Made by a program: the position numbers and the translations under genes
Shown: positions 34,358 to 43,773 of the stretch, in pieces
Layout: each line of letters opens with the position of its first letter
Position numbering within the stretch: position 1 is the stretch's first letter
Assembly: GCA_050259235.1 (NCBI GenBank)
Contig: JBLNAG010000005.1
Coordinates: 124,001-188,000, forward strand
Reading direction: 5' to 3'
DNA length: 64,000 nt
Source: UBA5364 sp050259235
GTDB lineage: Bacteria; Bacillota_I; Bacilli_A; RF39; UBA660
Notes under the pieces: generated by a model
Databases searched by the model: none
Seen by the model: the letters and a program-made list of their open reading frames with translations, nothing else
Told to the model about the DNA's origin: nothing

Positions 34358-36885
34358 AAAAAAAGTATAATCATTTAGAAGTAGAAAATAATAAATATAA
34401 TACTTGGCTAGAAAAAAATTATTTTAGTTCTGGCGATTTAAGTAAAGAACCGTTTTGCATAGTTATACCACCACCAAATGTAACAGGAAAATTACATTTA
34501 GGCCATGCTTGGGATACTACTTTACAAGATTTAATTATTCGCTATAAAAGAATGGATGGCTATGATGCTTTATGGGTTCCTGGTATGGACCATGCTGGAA
34601 TTGCAACACAAGCTAAAGTCGATGCTAAATTAAAAAGTATGGGAATTAAACCTAGAGAAATGGACCGTGAAGAATGGCTTAAAGTTGCCTGGGATTGGAA
34701 AGAAGAATATGCTAAAAACATTAAAGAACAATGGGCTAAATTAGGTTTAAGTTTAGATTATAATCATGAAAGATTCACGATGGATGAAGGTTTAAGTGAA
34801 GCAGTTAAGCATGTCTTTGTAACACTATATAATAAAGGTTATATCTATCGTGGTGAAAGAATAATAAATTGGGATCCTGAAGCTATGACAGCTTTATCTA
34901 ATGAAGAAGTTATTTACAAGGATGTAGAAGGAGCTTTCTATCATTTAAAATATAAAATAGAAGATAGTGAGGAATACCTGGAAGTTGCTACAACTCGTCC
35001 TGAAACTTTATTTGGTGATACAGCAATTGCGGTTAATCCAAAAGATAAGAGATATGAACATTTAATAGGTAAAAATGTAATTTTACCAATAGTAAATAAA
35101 AAAATACCTATTATTGCTGATGAACATGCTGATATGGAATTTGGAACAGGAGTAGTTAAGATTACACCTGCTCATGATCCAAATGACTTTGAAGTAGGAA
35201 ATCGTCATAATTTGGAAAGAATTGTAGTAATGAATCCAGATGCTACAATGAACAAAAATGCTTTTAAATATGAAGGCATGACTCGCGAAGAATGCCGTAA
35301 AAATTTATTAAAAGATTTAGAACAAGAAGGTTTATTACTTGGTATTGAAAAAATGAAACATGCTGTTGGACATTCTGAAAGAACAGATGTAGTGGTTGAA
35401 CCATATTTATCAAAACAATGGTTTGTTAAAATGGATGTACTTGCTAATCAAGTATTAGAAAATCAAAAAACAGAAGACAAAGTTAATTTTGTTCCAAAAC
35501 GATTTGAAAAAATATTGATTAGATGGATGGAAAATTGTCATGATTGGTGTATATCTAGACAATTATGGTGGGGACATCGTATTCCGGCTTGGTACAAAGA
35601 TGAAGAAGTATATGTTGGCTATGAAGCACCAGATGGTGAAGGCTGGACACAAGACATTGATGTATTAGATACTTGGTTTTCATCAGCACTATGGCCATTT
35701 AGTACTTTAGATTGGCCTAATAATTTAAATAATCGATACTTTCCTAATGATGTATTAGTTACTGGATATGATATTATTTTCTTTTGGGTAGCTAGAATGG
35801 TATTCCAATCATTAGAATTTACTAAACAAAGACCATTTAAAGAAGTTTTGATTCATGGTTTAATTAGAGATAAAAATGGTCGTAAGATGAGTAAATCATT
35901 AGGTAATGGTGTAGATCCTATGGAAGTAATTGAAAAATATGGAGCAGATTCTTTAAGATTTTTCATAACTACTTCAACAGCCCCAGGTATGGACTTAAGA
36001 TATGATGAAGAAAAAGTTATATCAACTTGGAACTTTATCAACAAATTATGGAATGCCTCAAGATTTGTTCAAATGAATCTAGAAGAATTTGATATTAAAA
36101 ATTATAAAATGGATAATTTAAATATATGTGATGAATGGATACTTACTAAGTTAAATAAAACCATTAAAACAGTAAGAAAATATATGGATAAATATGAATT
36201 TAATACTGTAGGATCTGAAATATACCGTTTTGTATGGGATGATTTCTGTGACTGGTATATTGAATTATCTAAAATTAATATGAATGATAATACTAGATCA
36301 GTATTAATCTATGTATTAAGTAATATAGTTAAATTGTTGCACCCATTTATGCCTTATGTAACTGAAGAAATATATGGTATACTTCCAACTTCAAAAACTT
36401 CAATAATGATAAGTGAATATCCAAAATATAATAAAAAGGAAGTATTTGAAGATAATAGATTAGATGAAATAATTGAATTAATTAAAAAAATTCGTAAAAT
36501 TAAATTAGAAAATAATATTGGAAAAGAATATACTTTAGTTATTAATAATAATGAATTATTAAATAATAATTTAGATTTAATAAAAAAATCTTTAAAACAA
36601 GATAATATTATTAATGAAATAGAGGAAACTAATTTAACTAAAATTGAAATAAATTTTGATAATATGATTATAAGTTTATATTATGATGGGCAAATAACAG
36701 AAGAAGATTTAAAAAAATTAAAAGAAGAAAAAGAAAGATTAATTAATTCTATTAGTCGCCGCAAACAATTATTAAGTAATGAAAATTATGTATCTAAAGC
36801 ACCTAAGAATATTGTTGATAGTGAAAAAAATAGTTTGTTGAAAGAAGAAAAAGAATTAGAGATTATTGATATAAAACTTCAATAG
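34351..36885 (+). CDS. valS: Valyl-tRNA synthetase
   Basis: 844 aa class I synthetase. HIGH motif in NVTGKLHLGHA, an inserted editing (CP1) domain with TTRPETLFGDTA and GTGVVKITPAHDPNDF, and KMSKS in GRKMSKSLGNG. The anticodon-binding domain and a C-terminal coiled-coil arm (from about 780) complete the protein. GGAGTGAT precedes the ATG, which overlaps the HD-gene stop. The order spoVID-ysxE..valS follows Bacillus. Controlled by the Val T-box. Confidence 0.98.
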   Translation: MLEKKYNHLEVENNKYNTWLEKNYFSSGDLSKEPFCIVIPPPNVTGKLHLGHAWDTTLQDLIIRYKRMDGYDALWVPGMDHAGIATQAKVDAKLKSMGIKPREMDREEWLKVAWDWKEEYAKNIKEQWAKLGLSLDYNHERFTMDEGLSEAVKHVFVTLYNKGYIYRGERIINWDPEAMTALSNEEVIYKDVEGAFYHLKYKIEDSEEYLEVATTRPETLFGDTAIAVNPKDKRYEHLIGKNVILPIVNKKIPIIADEHADMEFGTGVVKITPAHDPNDFEVGNRHNLERIVVMNPDATMNKNAFKYEGMTREECRKNLLKDLEQEGLLLGIEKMKHAVGHSERTDVVVEPYLSKQWFVKMDVLANQVLENQKTEDKVNFVPKRFEKILIRWMENCHDWCISRQLWWGHRIPAWYKDEEVYVGYEAPDGEGWTQDIDVLDTWFSSALWPFSTLDWPNNLNNRYFPNDVLVTGYDIIFFWVARMVFQSLEFTKQRPFKEVLIHGLIRDKNGRKMSKSLGNGVDPMEVIEKYGADSLRFFITTSTAPGMDLRYDEEKVISTWNFINKLWNASRFVQMNLEEFDIKNYKMDNLNICDEWILTKLNKTIKTVRKYMDKYEFNTVGSEIYRFVWDDFCDWYIELSKINMNDNTRSVLIYVLSNIVKLLHPFMPYVTEEIYGILPTSKTSIMISEYPKYNKKEVFEDNRLDEIIELIKKIRKIKLENNIGKEYTLVINNNELLNNNLDLIKKSLKQDNIINEIEETNLTKIEINFDNMIISLYYDGQITEEDLKKLKEEKERLINSISRRKQLLSNENYVSKAPKNIVDSEKNSLLKEEKELEIIDIKLQ

Positions 36886-36937
36886 TCTTTTTTAGTATAA
36901 AATGTCCTTTTAAGTAAATAATATTAGAGAAATCAAA

Positions 36938-36967
36938 AATTAATTTAAGTTGACCTTAAAATTAATT
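36938..36967. repeat. 12-bp imperfect hairpin upstream of the pilin cluster
   Basis: AATTAATTTAAG and CTTAAAATTAATT (one bulge), loop TTGAC. No T run follows, so its role as valS terminator is doubtful; it may protect or regulate the pilin mRNA. Confidence 0.4.
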
Positions 36968-36989
36968 GAAAAAATAAGGTGGTGATGAA

Positions 36990-37445
36990 ATGAAGAATAG
37001 CAAAGGTTTTACATTAATTGAATTATTGGCAGTTATCGTTATTTTAGCAATAATCGCATTAATTGCTACTCCTATCATTATAGGGTTGATTGATGATGCT
37101 AGAAGAGAAGCAGCAGCTAATTCAGCATACGGTGTATATCATGCCGCTGAAAATGTATTTGCTAAAGTATTGTTAGCTAATGCTGGTGGATTGCCAGGTC
37201 AAATTGTATACACCTTTAATACCGATGGGACTACTACTATAGGTTATGGTGATGCTGCAACTGCTACTCCTCCAGCTGGATGGAATATTACAGCAGCAGA
37301 TGCTACATTAGATTTTAATGGGACTAGACCAACAGCAGGTACAATGACTTTAAATGTAGATGGGTCAGTTACAGTTGATACTGCGTTAACAATTAATAAT
37401 TTCACTTGTGCCAAGGGAACTGGCGATACATTTACTTGTAGCTAA
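36990..37445 (+). CDS. type IV pilin paralogue 1, 151 aa
   Basis: Prepilin: leader MKNSKG, cleavage before FTLIELLAVIVILAII, Glu5 present. The helix ends IIIGLIDDARREAAANSAYG. The head has Gly/Thr/Ala-rich beta strands and a C-terminal C-x8-C pair (Cys 142 and Cys 150 approximately) that may form the D-loop disulphide. RBS AGGTGGTGA. It has its own terminator (37469-37500), so it is transcribed apart from the next three copies. Together with them it likely supplies major pilin subunits. Confidence 0.93.
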   Translation: MKNSKGFTLIELLAVIVILAIIALIATPIIIGLIDDARREAAANSAYGVYHAAENVFAKVLLANAGGLPGQIVYTFNTDGTTTIGYGDAATATPPAGWNITAADATLDFNGTRPTAGTMTLNVDGSVTVDTALTINNFTCAKGTGDTFTCS

Positions 37446-37468
37446 AATTATATTAATTGCAAAATAGA

Positions 37469-37500
37469 GATTATTGAAGATACTTCAATAATTTTTTTGT
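37469..37500 (+). terminator. terminator after pilin 1
   Basis: Perfect ATTATTGAAG-ATA-CTTCAATAAT stem plus seven T. Confidence 0.9.
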
Positions 37501-37539
37501 TGTATTATGTAAATAAAAGTCGGCAAATGTAAAATAACA

Positions 37540-37569
37540 TTGACTATATTTTAGATAATATGTTATAAT
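37540..37569 (+). promoter_or_regulatory. promoter of pilins 2-4
   Basis: TTGACT, 18 nt, TATAAT, with TG at the extended -10 position; a strong site. Confidence 0.7.
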
Positions 37570-37602
37570 TTTACTATAAATAGGATTACAAGGTGGTGAA
37601 AA

Positions 37603-38055
37603 ATGAAAATTAATAAAGGTTTTACATTAATTGAATTATTAGCAGTAATCGTTATTTTAGCAATAATTGCCTTAATAGCATCACCAATCATAATAGGATT
37701 AATCGAAGATGCTAGAAAAGAAGCAGCAGCTAATTCAGCATACGGAGTATTTCATTCAGTTGAAAATGTATATGCAAAAGTATTGTTGACAAACGGAAAT
37801 GGATTACCTGATTACATAGTATATAATTTTCAATCAAATGGTACTATAGAAACATTATATGGAGCTAGCGCGGTAATAACTGTTCCTGCAGGTTGGGGAA
37901 TAGTAAATGCTGATGCAGCTTTAACCTTTAACGGAACTAAACCAACTGGTGGTTCAATAAGGCTAAATAAAGATGGTTCAGTAACTGTCGTTACAGCTCT
38001 ACAAGTTAATGGTTTTACTTGTGCTAAATCTGGAGATGAATTTACATGCAGTTAA
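37603..38055 (+). CDS. type IV pilin paralogue 2, 150 aa
   Basis: Same plan as pilin 1: short basic leader, G-F cleavage site, Glu5, conserved helix to IEDARKEAAANSAYG, then a variable head and a C-terminal pair of Cys (FTCAKSGDEFTCS). The signal helix is almost unchanged between copies while the head varies. First gene of the three-gene unit driven by the promoter at 37540. RBS AAGGTGGTGA. Confidence 0.93.
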   Translation: MKINKGFTLIELLAVIVILAIIALIASPIIIGLIEDARKEAAANSAYGVFHSVENVYAKVLLTNGNGLPDYIVYNFQSNGTIETLYGASAVITVPAGWGIVNADAALTFNGTKPTGGSIRLNKDGSVTVVTALQVNGFTCAKSGDEFTCS

Positions 38056-38074
38056 TTAATATAGGAGTGAAAAA

Positions 38075-38527
38075 ATGAAAAGTAATAAAGGTTTTACCCT
38101 AATTGAACTATTAGCAGTAATTGTTATTTTAGCAATAATAGCCTTGATAGCATCACCTATCATTATTGGATTAATTGATGATGCTAGAAAGAGTGCTGCT
38201 GCTAATTCAGCGTATGGTGTATATCAAGCAGCTGAAAATATATACTCACAGGTACTATTAGCTAGTAGGAGTGGTTTACCAGATAAGTTGATTTATACAT
38301 TTCAAACTGATGGTACAGCTGTCATAAGTTATGGAACACTTGCTGTTACAACAAAGCCAGCAGGCTGGGATATGGATGTTTCAGATGTAACATTAAATTT
38401 TAATGGAACTAAACCAACAGGTGGAGTTTTAACTCTTAATAAGAATGGCTCAGTGACTGTTGATTCAGCTTTAATTATTAGCGGTTTCACCTGTACTCAA
38501 ACTAATGGTGAGTTTGTATGTGGATAA
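38075..38527 (+). CDS. type IV pilin paralogue 3, 150 aa
   Basis: Prepilin with leader MKSNKG and the shared FTLIELLAVIVILAII helix. Head similar to copies 1 and 2, with the conserved LNFNGTKPTGG strand and a C-terminal FTCTQTNGEFVCG disulphide loop. 19 nt after copy 2, with RBS TAGGAGTG, so it is co-transcribed. The head sequence differs most in the middle third. Confidence 0.93.
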   Translation: MKSNKGFTLIELLAVIVILAIIALIASPIIIGLIDDARKSAAANSAYGVYQAAENIYSQVLLASRSGLPDKLIYTFQTDGTAVISYGTLAVTTKPAGWDMDVSDVTLNFNGTKPTGGVLTLNKNGSVTVDSALIISGFTCTQTNGEFVCG

Positions 38528-38559
38528 TAGAAAAAAATAAGTTTTAAGGAGTGAAGAAA

Positions 38560-39030
38560 ATGAGAAATAATAAAGGTTTTACATTAATTGAATTATTAGC
38601 AGTAATCGTTATTTTAGCAATTATAGCATTAATTGCATCACCAATTATTATTGGATTAATCGATGACGCAAGAAAAGAAGCGGCTGCAAGTTCAGGTCAT
38701 GGTGTTTATGGGGCAGCACAAAATGTGTTTGCAAAAGTCTTGATTAAAAATCAAGATGGATTAAAGAAACAACTAAAATATACATTTGGAACTGGAGGTT
38801 CAGTAACTATTACATCTTCTACTGATGGTACTACATGGGCTGCAGTAGATGCAACTGAATTAACTAATCTTGATGTAGATGCAGCTACCATTGCATTAGA
38901 TTTTAATGGAACTAAACCAACAGGTGGATCAATAACTATTGGTACTACTGGACAAGTTACAGTAGTAACTGACTTAACAATCAATGGATACACTTGTGTT
39001 TATAGCAATCAAGAATTCGATTGTAACTAA
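38560..39030 (+). CDS. type IV pilin paralogue 4, 156 aa
   Basis: Prepilin with leader MRNNKG. The helix is the same as in the other copies up to IDDARKEAAASSGHG; the head is about eight residues longer and ends YTCVYSNQEFDCN. ATG 38560 is preferred over the GTG at 38551, which overlaps the AAGGAG RBS. Last of the cluster; a terminator follows at 39028-39054. Confidence 0.92.
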   Translation: MRNNKGFTLIELLAVIVILAIIALIASPIIIGLIDDARKEAAASSGHGVYGAAQNVFAKVLIKNQDGLKKQLKYTFGTGGSVTITSSTDGTTWAAVDATELTNLDVDAATIALDFNGTKPTGGSITIGTTGQVTVVTDLTINGYTCVYSNQEFDCN

Positions 39031-39054
39031 AAACTGATTATTCAGTTTTTTTTA
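39028..39054 (+). terminator. terminator of the pilin cluster
   Basis: AAACTGA / TCAGTTT stem with loop TTAT and a T run. Confidence 0.85.
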
Positions 39055-39081
39055 TTATATGTATATATATTTAATAAAAAA

Positions 39082-39090
39082 TGTTATAAT
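39082..39090 (+). promoter_or_regulatory. extended -10 promoter of lepA
   Basis: TGT-TATAAT 18 nt before the lepA ATG. Confidence 0.55.
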
Positions 39091-39108
39091 ATAAAACAGG
39101 TGAATTAT

Positions 39109-40911
39109 ATGAAACAGAACAACATAAGAAATTTTTCAATTATTGCTCATATCGATCATGGTAAAAGTACTTTAGCTGACCGTATTTTGGATGTTACTGG
39201 TGCTGTCGATAAAAGAGAACAAAAGGAACAACTATTAGATAGTATGGATCTTGAAAGAGAAAGAGGAATTACTATCAAATTAAATGCTGTTCAATTAAAA
39301 TATAATTATAAAAATGAAGATTATATATTACATTTGATAGATACTCCTGGCCATGTAGATTTTTCGTATGAAGTAAGTCGTTCTTTAGCAGCTTGTGAAG
39401 GTGCTATTTTAATCGTTGATGCTGCACAAGGAATTCAAGCTCAAACACTTGCTAACTTGTATTTGGCAATGGAACATGATTTAACAATTATTCCAGTAAT
39501 AAATAAAATAGATTTACCTAATGCTGATATAGAAAAAGTAAAGAAAGAATTAAAGGATACACTTGGATTTAGAGAAGATGAAATTATCTTAACTAGCGCT
39601 AAGAGTGGTATTGGTATTACGGAATTAGTAGAAGCTATTATAGAAAGAGTTCCGGCTCCTAAAGGTAACAAAAGTGACAAGTTGCAAGCCCTAATTTTTG
39701 ATAGTTATTATGATTCATATCGTGGTGTAGTCGCGCTTGTTAGAATGGTAAATGGTAAATTAAAAATAGGCGATAAGATTAGAATGATGTCTAGTAATGC
39801 TATTTATGATGTAGTTGAATTAAGCGTTAATAATCCTAAATCAGTTAAAAAAGAAGAATTAGTGGCTGGTGAAGTTGGAGTAGTATGTGCTGGTGTTAAA
39901 AACATAAACGATGTTAAAGTAGGAGATACTATAACTTTAGATGATGATCCTGCTAATGATTTGCTACCTGGTTATAAACCTATGAAATCAATGGTTTTCT
40001 GTGGTTTATACCCATTAGAATCATCAGAATATCCAGCACTTAGAGAAGCTCTAGAAAAATTAAAACTTAATGATGCTTCATTGGAATTTACACCTGAAAC
40101 TTCTAAAGCTTTAGGGTTTGGATTTAGATGTGGTTTCTTAGGACTATTACACATGGAAATAATTGAAGAAAGAATTGAAAGAGAATTCAATCTTAATATT
40201 ATTGCTACTAGCCCATCAGTTATTTATGAAATAACTCTTACTGATGGTACTGTTATAAATATTGACAGTCCTGTTAAGATGCCTGATAAAGTAAGAATAG
40301 AAGATATCAAGGAACCTTATATTAGAACTAACATATTTGTATCTAGTGAATATATAGGCCCTATTATGGAATTATGCCAAAATAAAAGAGGAATATATAA
40401 TTCAATTGAATACTTAGATAGTACAAGGGTTAGTATTCATTATGAAATTCCTCTATCAGAAATAGTTTATGATTTTTTTGAAAAATTAAAATCTTATACT
40501 AAAGGATATGCTTCATTTGATTATGATTTTATTGGTTATAAGAGTAGCGATTTAGTAAAATTAGATATTTTATTAAATGGCGAAGTAGTAGATGCTTTAA
40601 GTATCATTGTACATAAAGATTTCGCTTATAATCGTGGTAAAAACATTGTTGAAAACTTAAAAAATTTAATACCTAGACAACAATTTGAAGTTCCAATCCA
40701 AGCAAGTATTGGTAATAAAGTTATTGCTAGAGCAGATATTAAAGCTGTCCGTAAGAATGTTTTAGCTAAGTGTTATGGTGGCGATGTTTCGCGTAAAAGA
40801 AAACTCTTAGAAAAACAAAAAGAAGGTAAAAAGAGAATGAAAGTAGTAGGTAGCGTAGAAATACCTCAAGAAGCTTTCTTATCTGTATTAAGTATGAATG
40901 ATGAAGAATAA
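39109..40911 (+). CDS. lepA: Elongation factor 4 (LepA)
   Basis: 600 aa translational GTPase that acts on stalled or mistranslocated ribosomes. G1 AHIDHGKST, a DRILD switch I region, G3 DTPGHVDF, G4 NKIDLP. The LepA-specific C-terminal domain with KAVRKNVLAKCYGGDVSRKRKLLEKQK split over two segments is present. ATG 39109 is preferred over an in-frame GTG at 39100 that overlaps the CAGGTGA RBS. The lepA-hemW order is conserved in Bacilli, here with one small gene between. Confidence 0.98.
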   Translation: MKQNNIRNFSIIAHIDHGKSTLADRILDVTGAVDKREQKEQLLDSMDLERERGITIKLNAVQLKYNYKNEDYILHLIDTPGHVDFSYEVSRSLAACEGAILIVDAAQGIQAQTLANLYLAMEHDLTIIPVINKIDLPNADIEKVKKELKDTLGFREDEIILTSAKSGIGITELVEAIIERVPAPKGNKSDKLQALIFDSYYDSYRGVVALVRMVNGKLKIGDKIRMMSSNAIYDVVELSVNNPKSVKKEELVAGEVGVVCAGVKNINDVKVGDTITLDDDPANDLLPGYKPMKSMVFCGLYPLESSEYPALREALEKLKLNDASLEFTPETSKALGFGFRCGFLGLLHMEIIEERIEREFNLNIIATSPSVIYEITLTDGTVINIDSPVKMPDKVRIEDIKEPYIRTNIFVSSEYIGPIMELCQNKRGIYNSIEYLDSTRVSIHYEIPLSEIVYDFFEKLKSYTKGYASFDYDFIGYKSSDLVKLDILLNGEVVDALSIIVHKDFAYNRGKNIVENLKNLIPRQQFEVPIQASIGNKVIARADIKAVRKNVLAKCYGGDVSRKRKLLEKQKEGKKRMKVVGSVEIPQEAFLSVLSMNDEE

Positions 40912-40935
40912 AGTTTCATAATGAAACTTTTTTTG
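40908..40935 (+). terminator. lepA terminator
   Basis: AAAGTTTCA-TAA-TGAAACTTT stem plus T run, beginning in the stop codon. Confidence 0.85.
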
Positions 40936-40966
40936 ATATAATTAAATTGTATAAAGGTGGGATTTT

Positions 40967-41296
40967 ATGGATGAACAATATCTAATAGAACTAGCTGAGA
41001 TGTACATTCAAGAAATTGAAAAAAAGAATTGGCCTGATTTAACACTTGATGAGATTGAATTAATTAGGGATAAGGAGAAAATGGCAGATTTTCGTAAAAA
41101 GTTTTTCTATTGCTTCAAACATGTTATTAACCCGCTATATAATAACTTACCTAAAAGGGGAAAGTTTTCTTTTTCACAATCTGATAAACATCTTACTAGT
41201 AGAAACATGGTAGATGAATTAAAGGCTCATTATTATAAATACGGCTATAGTAGAGATGATTTAGTGGATATAATCACTAAAGGAAATAGAAGATGA
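40967..41296 (+). CDS. hypothetical protein, 109 aa
   Basis: Soluble, mostly helical, with no signal peptide. It has an NWPDLTLDEIELIRDK segment and a C-terminal HYYKYGYSRDDLVDII segment. No family recognised. RBS AAGGTGGG after a TATAAT-like element. It overlaps hemW by four nucleotides (ATGA), so the two are probably translated together. Confidence 0.75.
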   Translation: MDEQYLIELAEMYIQEIEKKNWPDLTLDEIELIRDKEKMADFRKKFFYCFKHVINPLYNNLPKRGKFSFSQSDKHLTSRNMVDELKAHYYKYGYSRDDLVDIITKGNRR

Positions 41297-42381
41297 TAAA
41301 ATCAGTATATATCCATATTCCCTTCTGTAAAACAATATGTTCTTATTGTGATTTTTGTAAAATGCACTATTATGATAAATGGGTTTTAGAATATTTAAAT
41401 GGTTTAGAAAAAGAAATAAGAAATAATTATAAAAATGAAATAATTGATACTATTTATATAGGTGGAGGAACACCTACCTGTTTGACACTTGAAGAATTAG
41501 AAAAGTTATTTAACATACTTAAAATATTTAAAACTAGTAATAAACTAGAATATACAATTGAAGGTAATATTGAATCAATTGATGAAACAAAATTAAGATT
41601 GTTTAAGAGTATTGGAATTAACCGTTTAAGCATTGGTATTGAAACATTCAATGAAAATTATTTAAAGGTTTTAAATCGTAATCATAGTATAAAAGAAGTC
41701 AAAGAAAAGATAAAATTAATGAAAGAAATAGGTTTTACTAATATTAACATTGACTTGATATATGCTTTACCTAATCAATCATTAGAAGATGTAAAAGAAG
41801 ATATAAATGAATTTCTAAAATTAGATATTCCTCATATATCTACATACTCACTTATAATTGAAGAACATACAAAATTATATATCGATAAAATTAAGAATAT
41901 TGATGAAGATTTAGATTTATTAATGTATCAAGAAATTAATAAGACTTTAACTAATAATGGATATCATCATTATGAAATAAGTAATTATGCAAAAGAGGGG
42001 TTTGAATCCAAACACAATTTAACATATTGGAATAATGATGAATATTATGGATTTGGTTTAGGAGCAGGCGGATATGTTAGTAATGTCAGATATACTAATA
42101 CTAGAAGTTTTAGTAACTATATAAGTGGTAAATACATAGTAGAAGAAAATGTATTAAATGAAAAAGAAATAATGGAAAATGCTTTAATTTTAGGTTTTAG
42201 AAAAACAAAAGGTATTAATATTGATGACTTTAATAAAAAATATAATACTAATATTTTAAATAATAATATTATCAAAGAATTAATTGAAAAAAGGAATTTA
42301 ATTAATGACGGTAGTAATATATATATTAATCCAGATAAACTATATACATCTAATGATATATTAATTAATTTTATTGATTAG
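41293..42381 (+). CDS. hemW: HemW-like radical SAM protein
   Basis: 362 aa. Radical SAM cluster motif C-x3-C-x2-C near residue 12 (PFCKTICSYCDF), a GGGTPT SAM-binding segment, and a C-terminal HemN-type region with NLTYWNNDEYYGFGLGA. HemW acts as a heme chaperone; older annotation as oxygen-independent coproporphyrinogen oxidase is usually wrong for this subgroup. No heme genes are nearby. It lies downstream of lepA as in Bacillus. Confidence 0.93.
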   Translation: MIKSVYIHIPFCKTICSYCDFCKMHYYDKWVLEYLNGLEKEIRNNYKNEIIDTIYIGGGTPTCLTLEELEKLFNILKIFKTSNKLEYTIEGNIESIDETKLRLFKSIGINRLSIGIETFNENYLKVLNRNHSIKEVKEKIKLMKEIGFTNINIDLIYALPNQSLEDVKEDINEFLKLDIPHISTYSLIIEEHTKLYIDKIKNIDEDLDLLMYQEINKTLTNNGYHHYEISNYAKEGFESKHNLTYWNNDEYYGFGLGAGGYVSNVRYTNTRSFSNYISGKYIVEENVLNEKEIMENALILGFRKTKGINIDDFNKKYNTNILNNNIIKELIEKRNLINDGSNIYINPDKLYTSNDILINFID

Positions 42382-42393
42382 AAAGTGTGAATT

Positions 42394-42978
42394 ATGAAAA
42401 GTGAAGTATTTAAAAGAGAATTAAATTATATTAGTGATATAAAAATAAGAGAAGAAGGCTTTAGAATATTAGATTTATTACCAGATTATTTTTATGTTAT
42501 TCCAGCTAGTAGTAGTGGTAAATATCATCCAAATTATGCTTTAGGAGATGGTGGATTAGTTAGACATACTAAGGCTGCTGTAAGAATAGCTTGGGAATTA
42601 CTACAAAATAACTCTATAGGAGAAACTTTCAATGATAAGGAAAAAGATTTGATATTACTTTCTTTACTATTACACGATGGTTTAAAAAGTGGATTAGTTA
42701 AAGAACAATATACTGTTTTTGAACATTCTTTACTAATGGCGGATTTTGTTAAAAAAAATTCATTATTAAGTAATGAAGATATAGATTTAGTTACATCTAT
42801 GATAGCTAGTCATAATGGAAAGGGTGGCCATGGTGAACAATGGAATACTAGTAAATATAGTAGAATTGTTTTGCCATCACCAGTTAATAAATATCAAAAA
42901 TTTGTTCATATGTGTGACTATTTAGCAAGCCGTAAATTTATCGAAATAAAATTCGAAAACAACAATATAATTGATTGA
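42394..42978 (+). CDS. HD-domain protein, 194 aa
   Basis: HD-type metal site: GGLVRHTKAAVRIA, LLLHDGLKSG (His-Asp), FEHSLLMADF and MIASHNGKGG. This looks like a small metal-dependent phosphohydrolase, possibly related to the HD part of YhaM-type nucleases, but it lacks the OB fold. No RBS stronger than AAGTGTG; it starts 13 nt after hemW, so it is probably co-transcribed with it. Confidence 0.8.
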   Translation: MKSEVFKRELNYISDIKIREEGFRILDLLPDYFYVIPASSSGKYHPNYALGDGGLVRHTKAAVRIAWELLQNNSIGETFNDKEKDLILLSLLLHDGLKSGLVKEQYTVFEHSLLMADFVKKNSLLSNEDIDLVTSMIASHNGKGGHGEQWNTSKYSRIVLPSPVNKYQKFVHMCDYLASRKFIEIKFENNNIID

Positions 42979-43004
42979 CACAAACTTTTGTTCTGAAGTA
43001 TAAT
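42975..43004 (+). promoter_or_regulatory. promoter of tmk
   Basis: TTGACA (perfect), 18 nt, TATAAT (perfect). The -35 overlaps the stop of the previous gene. Confidence 0.8.
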
Positions 43005-43021
43005 TAACTTGGAGGTATTTT

Positions 43022-43714
43022 ATGAAACGAGCAGTAACACGTGGTAAACTAATAGTAGTTGAAGGAACAGATTGTTCGGGTAAAGAAACACAAACGAATT
43101 TATTAATTGAAAAATTAAGAACAATGGGAATCCCTGTGGAAAAATTTAGTTTTCCAAATTATGAATCACCTACAGGTAAAATAGTAGGAGGCCCATATTT
43201 AGGAAAAGAATACATCTGTGACGGTTGGTTTGAAGAAGGAGCTAGTAATGTTGATCCTAAGGTAGCGTCCTTATATTATGCTGCTGACCGTAAATACAAT
43301 ATTCCTATTATTAATGAATTATTAAATAGTGGAAAAAATATTATTTTAGATCGTTATGTATTTTCTAATATGGCTCATCAAGGTGGAAAAATTCATGATA
43401 CAGCTGAAAGAAGTAAATTATATAAATGGATTGAAAAATTAGAATTTGACTTATTAGAATTACCTAAACCTGATATCGCAGTATTTTTACATATGCCTTA
43501 TGAAGGAGCTTGTATCCTTAAAAAAGACCGAAAAGAGGGTGCTGATCAACATGAAGCTAGTGAATCTCATTTAAGAAATGCAGAATTATCTTATGTTGAA
43601 ATAGCAAATAAATATAACTTTGAAACAATTGAATGTATGGAAGGTAATACTATAAAAACAATTGAAGCTATAGGTGAAGAAGTATATACCTATGTAAGTA
43701 GTAAAATAAATTAA
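43022..43714 (+). CDS. tmk: Thymidylate kinase
   Basis: Phosphorylates dTMP to dTDP. 230 aa. P-loop EGTDCSGKETQT (residues 15-26), the DRY motif in ILDRYVFSNMAHQGG that binds the nucleotide, and a lid region with RKEGADQHE. The P-loop reads DCSGKET instead of the usual DGAGKTT, and the protein is a little longer than the common ~210 aa; this is a known variant shape in some clostridia as I recall. RBS GGAGG. Terminator at 43749-43773. Confidence 0.92.
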   Translation: MKRAVTRGKLIVVEGTDCSGKETQTNLLIEKLRTMGIPVEKFSFPNYESPTGKIVGGPYLGKEYICDGWFEEGASNVDPKVASLYYAADRKYNIPIINELLNSGKNIILDRYVFSNMAHQGGKIHDTAERSKLYKWIEKLEFDLLELPKPDIAVFLHMPYEGACILKKDRKEGADQHEASESHLRNAELSYVEIANKYNFETIECMEGNTIKTIEAIGEEVYTYVSSKIN

Positions 43715-43748
43715 AAACATCTTAAAGTATTAATTAAAAATAATAAAT

Positions 43749-43773
43749 AGACATATCATTGATATGTTTTTTT
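43749..43773 (+). terminator. tmk terminator
   Basis: ACATATC-ATT-GATATGT stem plus T run. The next ~130 nt up to the prepilin gene show only a possible 20-codon TTG-start frame (43808-43870) after AAAGGTGG, which I do not trust. Confidence 0.8.

Noticed and set aside
36990..39030. CRISPR-like or tandem repeat array
   Set aside because: The repetition is due to four paralogous pilin genes with a shared signal helix; there are no regular short repeats or spacers.
41293..42381. Coproporphyrinogen III oxidase (HemN) function
   Set aside because: The motif layout and position after lepA fit HemW; no heme biosynthesis genes are nearby.
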